From: Diaminobutyricimonas aerilata
Lineage (GTDB): Bacteria > Actinomycetota > Actinomycetes > Actinomycetales > Microbacteriaceae
Assembly (NCBI RefSeq): GCF_002797715.1
Contig: NZ_PGFF01000001.1
Location: forward strand, 248,001 to 312,000
Direction of reading: 5' to 3'
Length of the DNA: 64,000 bases
Shown: positions 58,707 to 64,000 of the stretch, one piece after another
Layout of the letters: each line of letters begins with the position of its first letter
Numbering within the stretch: position 1 is the first letter of the stretch
Position numbers and translations under genes: made by a program
The notes under the pieces: model-generated
The model's input: the letters and a program-made list of their open reading frames with translations, nothing else
What the model was told of the DNA's origin: nothing
The model's database searches: none

Positions 58707-59371
58707 TGACGAACGCGGCCACGCCGCGTCGACGGGACATCCGACGGCGACGGCGCTTCCGACGCGCCCGTGCGCTGCTCGCGGGGGCCCTCGTGCTCGG
58801 CGGGGGAGCGGCGACGACGCTCGCCGCGTGGACCGACGGCGAGTTCGCCGCCGGTGCGGTCGCCGCGAGTGTCTTCGCCACGGAGTCACGCGGCTCGGGA
58901 GACTCGGGGTACCGCCCCAACGACACCGCGCCCGGCGCCGTGCTGACCTTCACCTCGGGGAGCGCCATGTCGCCGAGCAGCTCGCACTACGCGTGGCTCA
59001 ACGTGCGGACGACCACCGGGTCGACCGTCGCCGGCACGACGGCGCTCGCCGGCCTGACGACGGCCGCCGCGGCGAGCGGCGACCTGCGACCGGTGCTCGA
59101 GTACCGGATGGTGCGAGGCGCCTCGGCGACCGCGGCATGCGACAGCACCGCCTTCACCGCCTCCGCCACCTACCTCGTGGGCGGCGCGGCGGCTTACGCC
59201 TCCGTCTCGAGCGCCGTGCCCTCGACCCGTGTGCCCACGACGCTCGGCGCCCACGGTGCGGGGGAAGCCCGCTTCTGCGTCGACATCCGCATCCAGAGCA
59301 CGGCCGCCAGCACCTACCAGGGCACCGGCGCGACGTTGACCTGGCGTTTCGACTCCATCTCGGCGGCGTGA
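58706..59371 (+). CDS. second SipW-dependent secreted protein
   Basis: 221 residues, ATG in a TGATG overlap. The n-region is very basic (RRRDIRRRRRFRRARALL) followed by a hydrophobic core and TLAAWTDGEFAAGAVAAS, again a SipW-type signal. The mature part has two cysteines (TAACDST, ARFCVDI), like the first protein, but otherwise is diverged. Its stop overlaps the signal peptidase start. Paralogous substrate of the same peptidase. Confidence 0.87.
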   Translation: MTNAATPRRRDIRRRRRFRRARALLAGALVLGGGAATTLAAWTDGEFAAGAVAASVFATESRGSGDSGYRPNDTAPGAVLTFTSGSAMSPSSSHYAWLNVRTTTGSTVAGTTALAGLTTAAAASGDLRPVLEYRMVRGASATAACDSTAFTASATYLVGGAAAYASVSSAVPSTRVPTTLGAHGAGEARFCVDIRIQSTAASTYQGTGATLTWRFDSISAA

Positions 59372-60579
59372 CCATGGTCCGCCCCGCGCGCCGCACCCTC
59401 TCGACCGTCGGCGAGATCGCCCTCACTGCGCTCGCCGCGGGCGGGGCCCTCTGTCTGCTGCTCGTGGTGCTCGCCGTGGCGTTCCATGTCACTCTCATCA
59501 TGTTCAAGACCGGCTCGATGTCGCCGACCATCCCCGCCGGCTCGCTCGCGGTCGTCCGTGAGATCCCGGCGAACGAGGTGCGGGTCGGCGACGTCGTGAC
59601 CGTCGACAGGGCCGGAGCGCTGCCGGTCACCCACCGGGTGACCTCGGTGCAGCCGGCGGCGGGTGGGCAGCGCATCATCACGATGAAGGGCGACGCGAAC
59701 CGGGATCCCGATCCGTTGCCCTACACGGTCGAGCGGGTGCGGCTCGTCATCGCGCACGTGCCGGAGCTCGCGCGCGTCGTCGGCTGGTTCTCCGACGCCC
59801 GGGTGATGGGAGGGATCGCCGTCGTCGCGGCGGGCATCGTCACGTGGGCGTTCTGGCCGCGGGAGTCGACCGAGGTCCACGGACCGCGCCACCGGGCGCC
59901 CCGCGCGCCGCGCGGATCGCGCGTCGCGCGGTCGATGGCGATCGTGCTCGTCGGTGGCGGAGTGCTCGCCGGCACGGCCCTGCCCGCACAATCCGCACGC
60001 GCGGTGGAGACGGAGATGGTCGAGCACGTCGTCGAGGGCGAACATGTGACGCTCGTGAGCGTCGGCGATGCGGCGCGGAATCGACGGATGACTCCCGGAG
60101 GATCCGCGGTGTGGCAGGTGGGCGCGCTCGCCCAGGCGGAGGAACGTGGCGAGGTCGCGCTCTCGATCAGCGGCATCGGGGATCCCGGCGCGGGGTTCGA
60201 GATCGCCGTCACGGCGTGCAGCGAGCGCTGGCGCGACGATGCCTGCGCTGGCAGCGCGACCGAACTCCTGTCGCGCCGCTCCGCGCCCGTCGGCGACGAC
60301 ACCATCGCGTTGCAGCGCATCCGGACCGACGAGCAGAGCTGGTTGCGCATCGCGGTGCACCGCCGCGCGGACGCCGCCGCGGCGGGCCGACTCGAGTTGC
60401 GACTGCAGGCGGATGGATTCGGCGACGTCGTGGTCGTCGGCAGCGACGTCGACGCCCCGCTCGCCACCACCGGCGCGAACGTCGCCGGACCGATCGCCGT
60501 GGCACTGCTCGCGGTCGGCACCGGATTGCTGGCTGCACGACTCGGCCGTCGGCTCCCGCGGTCGGCGGTCGCGCGATGA
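59368..60579 (+). CDS. SipW-type signal peptidase fused to an exported, LAxTG-ended domain
   Basis: 403 residues from the GTG in GTGA overlap (an ATG two codons later is possible). Residues 1-165 are an ER-type signal peptidase: membrane helix (about 17-45), catalytic Ser 50 in FKTGSMSPTIPAGS, His 89 in LPVTHRV replacing the bacterial lysine, and a second helix (about 137-155). After an Arg-rich stretch comes a second signal-like segment (about 190-212, ending PAQSARA), a beta-rich domain (about 213-360) with two cysteines, then LATTG (365-369), a hydrophobic helix and RLGRRLPR. The end is a sortase-type sorting signal. Such a fusion is unusual. Confidence 0.85.
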   Translation: MTMVRPARRTLSTVGEIALTALAAGGALCLLLVVLAVAFHVTLIMFKTGSMSPTIPAGSLAVVREIPANEVRVGDVVTVDRAGALPVTHRVTSVQPAAGGQRIITMKGDANRDPDPLPYTVERVRLVIAHVPELARVVGWFSDARVMGGIAVVAAGIVTWAFWPRESTEVHGPRHRAPRAPRGSRVARSMAIVLVGGGVLAGTALPAQSARAVETEMVEHVVEGEHVTLVSVGDAARNRRMTPGGSAVWQVGALAQAEERGEVALSISGIGDPGAGFEIAVTACSERWRDDACAGSATELLSRRSAPVGDDTIALQRIRTDEQSWLRIAVHRRADAAAAGRLELRLQADGFGDVVVVGSDVDAPLATTGANVAGPIAVALLAVGTGLLAARLGRRLPRSAVAR

Positions 60580-61061
60580 TCGGGCGGCGTGGTCGCGTGG
60601 CCGCACTGGTGCTCGGCGCCGCTCTCACAGCGACCCTCGTCACCGCGACGCCCGCGTCCGCGAGTTGGAGCGACCCCGAGCACGCCGGCGGCACGGTCGC
60701 CGCGGGCCGGGTGCTGCCGCCGGGAGGATTCACCTGCACGGTCGGCAATTTCCTCGTCGGCGGACTGCTCCAGCAGGCCATCCGTTTCAGCTGGACCGCA
60801 CCGCCCGCCACGAGCCTCAAGCCGAACCGATTCAGCGTGACGCTGAGCTACGCCGGGGGACTCAACCCGCCGACCGGCACCTACTCGGCGAGCGGCACGG
60901 CCACCGAGCTGTTCGTGCCGACGAACACGGTCATCGGCATCGGCAGCAGCACGGCGCGCATCAGCTCGCACCTCGGCACCTGGTCCTCGTCGCCGGCGGC
61001 GCAGACCCGCACCGTCTCGGTGACGAACGTACTGCTCGGCGTGCTCGTAGACTGTTCCTGA
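60576..61061 (+). CDS. third SipW-type secreted protein
   Basis: 161 residues, ATGA overlap with the peptidase gene. Signal RRGRVAALVLGAALTATLV ends at ASASWSDPEHAGGTVAAG, a variant of the SipW cleavage region with W-S-D-P-E. The mature part resembles a small beta-sandwich (SVTLSYAGGLNPPTGTYSAS) with two cysteines (FTCTVGN and the C-terminal DCS). Closes the cassette, just before a strong hairpin. Function unknown; structural or adhesive role inferred from the family. Confidence 0.8.
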   Translation: MIGRRGRVAALVLGAALTATLVTATPASASWSDPEHAGGTVAAGRVLPPGGFTCTVGNFLVGGLLQQAIRFSWTAPPATSLKPNRFSVTLSYAGGLNPPTGTYSASGTATELFVPTNTVIGIGSSTARISSHLGTWSSSPAAQTRTVSVTNVLLGVLVDCS

Positions 61062-61093
61062 TCCCGAGCGTCCCGGGCGGATGCACGCATGAC

Positions 61094-61126
61094 GAAGGCC
61101 CGGCGACGCGGAGTCGCCGGGCCTTC
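61094..61126. terminator. strong terminator-like hairpin between convergent genes
   Basis: Perfect 14 bp stem GAAGGCCCGGCGAC / GTCGCCGGGCCTTC with a 5 nt loop, 33 bp after the last cassette gene and just before the stop of the opposing DHA2 exporter. It may end transcription from both sides; no T-tract. Confidence 0.85.
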
Positions 61127-61131
61127 GGCTG

Positions 61132-62943
61132 TCAGCGGCGTGAGGCCGTGGGGATCGAACCCGTCGCCGTGCCCGGTTCATGCAGGGCGCCCATCGCATC
61201 CGCCGCGCGCTGAGCCTGCAGCTGGGTGTCGAGCTGGGCGTCGGCGTCGGCCGCGTCGGCGGCGTGCGCCTCCTGCAGTGCCGACTTCTCGCGCAGCGGC
61301 GTCGCCTTGAGGAAGAAGCTCAGCGCGAACGCGATCGCGACGACCGCGAAGCTCACCCAGAAGACGGTGACGGTGGCCTGCCCGAAGCCGTCGAGGAACG
61401 GTGCCGACAGGCGGTCGTCGGCGGCGTTGAGGAACGACGTGTCGCCGTTGAGCGCATCCGCGAGCTTGCCCTGATCCTTGCTCGTCAGCAGCTCGACGAT
61501 GCGGGCGTTGTCCGGATCCGCCACGACCTGGGGATCCTGCAGCGCGGCGGCCAGCTCGCGCTGGTGCGCGCTGTTCTCGAAGGCGGCCTTGAGCGTGTCG
61601 GGGATGCGGCTGAACAGCACCGAGAAGATGACCGCCGTGCCGAGGGTGCCGCCGATCTGACGGAAGAACGTCGCCGCGGAGGTCGCCACACCCATGTCGC
61701 GCGGACCCACCGCGTTCTGGCTCGCGATCGTGAGCGTCTGCATCAGTTGGCCGAGTCCGAGACCCGCCAGCAGCATCCCGCCCATGAGGAACCAGACCGG
61801 CTTGTCGTAGCTCGAGAAGGTGAGGTACAGGAAGCCGGCGGCGAGCAGGAACGTGCCGATGATCGGGAACATGCGGTAGCGCCCCGTGCGCGCGATGATC
61901 TGGCCGCTCGCGATCGACGAGATCATGAGGCCGAGGATCATCGGCAGCATGAGCAGTCCGCTCTCGGTGGGGCTCACGCCGTTGACGAGCTGCAGGTACA
62001 GCGGGATGGTCATCATCGCGCCGAACATGCCGAAGCCGACGAGCACGCCGAGCACGGTGGCCATCGAGAAGGTCGACGAGCGGAACAGCTTGAGCGGGAT
62101 GAGCGCGTCATCGCCCATGAGCCGCTCGACCCACACGAACGAGACGATGCCGATCGCGCCGACGATGTAGCAGGCCCACGCGCCGGGGGAGGACCAGCCC
62201 CACTCGCGACCCTGTTCGGCGATGAGGATGAGCGGAACGACCGCGAGCACGACGGTGAGGGCGCCCCACCAGTCGATGCGTGCGGATCGCGGCGTGTGCG
62301 GCAGGTGCAGGAACGCCATGACGATGGCGAGGGCGATGATGCCGATCGGGATGTTGATCAGGAACACCCAGCGCCATCCGGTGACGCCGAAGATCTGGTC
62401 GACGCCGGCGAGCAGGCCGCCGATGAGCGGACCGAGCACACTCGAAATGCCGAACACGGCGAGGAAGTAGCCCTGGTACTTCGCGCGTTCACGCGGGGCG
62501 AGGATGTCGCCCATGACGGCGAGGGGGAGGGCCATCAGCCCGCCCGCACCGAGGCCCTGCACCGCGCGGTATGCGGCGAGCTCGTACATCGAGTTCGCCA
62601 TGCCGCTGAGGAGTGACCCGATGAGGAAGATGACGATCGCGATGATGAACAGCGGGCGTCGGCCGAAGATGTCGCTGAGCTTGCCGTAGATCGGCGTCGC
62701 GACCGTCGAGACGATGAGGAATGCGGTCGTGACCCATGCCTGCAGGCTCAACCCGTCGAGGTCGTCGGCGATCGTCTTCATCGAGGTTCCGACGACGGTC
62801 TGGTTGAGGGCGGAGAGGAACATGGCCGCCATCAGGCCGAAGATCACGTAAAGGATCTGCTTGTGGGTCATCACGCCACCGGCGTCGGCGATGGCCTGGG
62901 CGCGGTCCTTCGATGAGATCCGGGGGGTTGTGCGACGCGGCAT
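61132..62943 (-). CDS. DHA2-family (14-helix) drug exporter
   Basis: 603 residues, fourteen membrane segments. MFS motifs: ALNQTVVGTSMKTIADDL (helix 1 region), LSDIFGRRPLF (motif A) and GRAVQGLGAGGLMALPLAV-like YRAVQGLGAGGLM (motif B), with SSVLGPLIGGLL as motif C of antiporters. A cytosolic tail of about 60 residues is Ala/Asp/Gln-rich. It resembles EmrB/QacA proton-drug antiporters. A dyad at 62996-63022 lies upstream, but no TetR or MarR gene is in the window. Confidence 0.92.
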   Translation of the reverse strand: MPRRTTPRISSKDRAQAIADAGGVMTHKQILYVIFGLMAAMFLSALNQTVVGTSMKTIADDLDGLSLQAWVTTAFLIVSTVATPIYGKLSDIFGRRPLFIIAIVIFLIGSLLSGMANSMYELAAYRAVQGLGAGGLMALPLAVMGDILAPRERAKYQGYFLAVFGISSVLGPLIGGLLAGVDQIFGVTGWRWVFLINIPIGIIALAIVMAFLHLPHTPRSARIDWWGALTVVLAVVPLILIAEQGREWGWSSPGAWACYIVGAIGIVSFVWVERLMGDDALIPLKLFRSSTFSMATVLGVLVGFGMFGAMMTIPLYLQLVNGVSPTESGLLMLPMILGLMISSIASGQIIARTGRYRMFPIIGTFLLAAGFLYLTFSSYDKPVWFLMGGMLLAGLGLGQLMQTLTIASQNAVGPRDMGVATSAATFFRQIGGTLGTAVIFSVLFSRIPDTLKAAFENSAHQRELAAALQDPQVVADPDNARIVELLTSKDQGKLADALNGDTSFLNAADDRLSAPFLDGFGQATVTVFWVSFAVVAIAFALSFFLKATPLREKSALQEAHAADAADADAQLDTQLQAQRAADAMGALHEPGTATGSIPTASRR

Positions 62944-62995
62944 GGGTCCTTCTGGGGGAGTTAAACGACAGCAGCCGTCGGCGACACCGACGGCG

Positions 62996-63022
62996 GTAAA
63001 CTTGCGCAGACTGCAAAGTTAC
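62996..63022. promoter_or_regulatory. imperfect dyad upstream of the exporter (TetR-type operator?)
   Basis: GTAAACTTGC-n7-GCAAAGTTAC, 8 of 10 pairs complementary, 53 bp before the exporter ATG and in the divergent gap with the carboxypeptidase gene. Size and A/T-rich ends fit a TetR-family site (inference). Confidence 0.5.
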
Positions 63023-63062
63023 ACGCCGAGCAGCTTTCGGGCAAGTGGTTCACGGCGGACGT

Positions 63063-63068
63063 TAGGCT
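63063..63068 (+). promoter_or_regulatory. -10 box for a leaderless transcript
   Basis: TAGGCT ends 6 nt before the ATG at 63075, without a ribosome site between; same arrangement as at 48309 and 49443. Confidence 0.5.
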
Positions 63069-63074
63069 CGATCG

Positions 63075-63845
63075 ATGCTCGCCCGACCCCTCGCTGTCGC
63101 CCTCGCCGCCGTCACCCTGCTTCTCGCCGGTTGCGTCGGAACGCCGGACCCGGAGCCGACCGAGCCGCCCACCGCATCCGCCACTCCGACCGAGAGCGCG
63201 ACCCCCACGCCCACGCCGACGCCCACTCCCACCTTCGACAGTTCCGCGCAGTCGATCGACGACCCGAACAGCACGTGGGTCGTCGTCAACAAGCTGCGCC
63301 CGCTGAACCCGGCCGACTACACGCCCGGGGACCTCGTCGACGTGCCGGTGCCGTTCGCGAACCCGCCCCAATTGCGGCGGGAGGCCTCGGATGCGGTCGT
63401 GGCGATGTTCGCGACCGCGAGCGCCGAAGCGGGGCTGCAGATGCAGTCGCAGAGCGCCTATCGCAGCTACCCGACCCAGGTGACGGTCTACAACCGCTAC
63501 GTCAGCGAGCGCGGACAGGCCGGAGCCGACCTCACGAGCGCCCGGCCCGGGCACAGCGAGCACCAGACCGGCCTGTCGATCGACATCTCGTCCGTGCCGG
63601 CGAACTGCTCGCTCGCCGCGTGCTTCGGAGAGACGCCGCACGGGCAGTGGCTCGCCGCGAACGCGTACCGCTTCGGCTTCATCCTGCGCTACCCGGCCGA
63701 CAAGACACCCGTCACCGGGTACGAGTACGAGCCGTGGCACTTCCGGTACGTGGGCGTGCCGCTCGCGACCGAGATGCACACCAAGGGCATCACGACGCTC
63801 GAGGAGTTCTTCGGGCTGCCGCCCGCCCCCGGCTACGCCGGCTGA
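63075..63845 (+). CDS. D-alanyl-D-alanine carboxypeptidase lipoprotein (VanY, M15B)
   Basis: 256 residues. Lipoprotein signal LAVALAAVTLLLAGCVGT is followed by a Pro/Thr linker of PT repeats (about 24-53) that spaces the enzyme from the membrane. M15 core (about 65-245): QSAYRSYPTQ, zinc site SEHQTGLSIDI (His and Asp) and EPWHFRYVG (catalytic Glu and zinc His). It removes the terminal D-Ala of peptidoglycan stem peptides at the cell surface. Monocistronic, leaderless promoter. Confidence 0.92.
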   Translation: MLARPLAVALAAVTLLLAGCVGTPDPEPTEPPTASATPTESATPTPTPTPTPTFDSSAQSIDDPNSTWVVVNKLRPLNPADYTPGDLVDVPVPFANPPQLRREASDAVVAMFATASAEAGLQMQSQSAYRSYPTQVTVYNRYVSERGQAGADLTSARPGHSEHQTGLSIDISSVPANCSLAACFGETPHGQWLAANAYRFGFILRYPADKTPVTGYEYEPWHFRYVGVPLATEMHTKGITTLEEFFGLPPAPGYAG

Positions 63846-63881
63846 CGGTCGCCCGCCTCCGACTCGCGCCCTGCGGCCGCC

Positions 63882-63937
63882 GAAGTCGCACTCCGGCACA
63901 GTACGGACACGTGTGCACCGTGCGGAAGTGCGACTTC
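63882..63937. repeat. long inverted repeat
   Basis: GAAGTCGCACTCCGGCAC (63882-63899) pairs with GTGCGGAAGTGCGACTTC (63920-63937), 16 of 18 bases complementary, loop 20 nt. Located 37 bp after the carboxypeptidase gene. It may be a dispersed element or a terminator; no second copy in the window. Confidence 0.7.
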
Positions 63938-64000
63938 AGGGTCCGCGCGAGCGTTTCCCGCAGCGGGGACCCGCGGGGAGGTGCGGGTCAGGCGCCGAGG

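Noticed and set aside
58080-58889. Open frame opposite the first two SipW-type genes
   Set aside because: Arg/Gly-rich shadow frame; the plus-strand genes have signal peptides and overlapping starts.
63185-63235. Short tandem CCCACGCC-type repeat as a mobile or regulatory repeat
   Set aside because: It encodes the Pro/Thr linker of the carboxypeptidase lipoprotein and needs no other explanation.
1-64000. Genomic island or prophage
   Set aside because: No integrase, transposase, tRNA-flanked edge or clear change in base composition was seen; the sugar clusters look native.

Overview
The window comes from a high-GC actinomycete. The strong G/C third-position bias, frequent GTG starts, ATGA/GTGA stop-start overlaps, apparently leaderless promoters with TAGGCT-type -10 boxes, and dispersed copies of a TGAGCCTGTCGAAGG-type repeat all point to the family Microbacteriaceae (inference; no rRNA or marker phylogeny is available here). 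No tRNA, rRNA, insertion sequence, phage gene or CRISPR array was seen.

Most of the window (about 7-34 kb and 43.8-55.9 kb) is a carbohydrate-catabolism archipelago. Cluster A (7.2-15.8 kb) has a CUT1 ABC importer with an aldo/keto reductase and a GH2 beta-galactosidase on the minus strand, and a diverging SDR plus carboxymuconolactone-decarboxylase-like gene. An SMP-30 lactonase and a tandem pair of LacI regulators follow. Cluster B (18.9-25.6 kb) has a Gfo/Idh/MocA oxidoreductase diverging from a second CUT1 importer, a TIM-barrel epimerase-like protein and another oxidoreductase. Cluster C (25.6-34.9 kb) has two further TIM-barrel proteins around a paralogous oxidoreductase, a LacI regulator, and the D-glucuronate route uxaC-uxuB-manD to 2-keto-3-deoxygluconate, with a convergent uronate dehydrogenase. 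Cluster D (43.8-48.0 kb) is a third importer (Tat-type binding lipoprotein) with a convergent LacI. Cluster E (50.1-56.0 kb) is a cellobiose-type (ceb-like) operon: binding protein, two permeases, GH1 beta-glucosidase and LacI. All four importers lack an ATPase gene, so they must share an MsiK-type ATPase encoded elsewhere.

The control logic is readable. There are five LacI genes and five distinct palindromic operator types. Most operators sit directly on recognisable sigma-70-like promoters, several using their TTGNCA half as the -35 box. In three of the four importers a perfect 12-13 bp GC hairpin lies between the binding-protein gene and the permease genes.

The other genes are: an HxlR regulator fragment and two small membrane proteins (0-0.7 kb); an SDR without the catalytic Tyr/Lys; a LysR regulator; an esterase; YitT; an alpha/beta hydrolase; a PDZ protein; a DMT transporter; a circularly permuted ATP-grasp / alpha-E / transglutaminase trio followed by a ThuA protein (36.2-40.4 kb); an MFS exporter; a lysophospholipase-like hydrolase; aldo/keto reductases; a lipoate-ligase homologue with permuted domain order; GNAT, MerR and gamma-glutamylcyclotransferase-like genes; a TasA/SipW-like secretion cassette (58.1-61.1 kb) whose signal peptidase is fused to an exported domain ending in an LAxTG-type sorting signal; a DHA2 drug exporter; and a VanY-type carboxypeptidase lipoprotein. 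The SipW cassette and the LacI-operator network are the most unusual parts.
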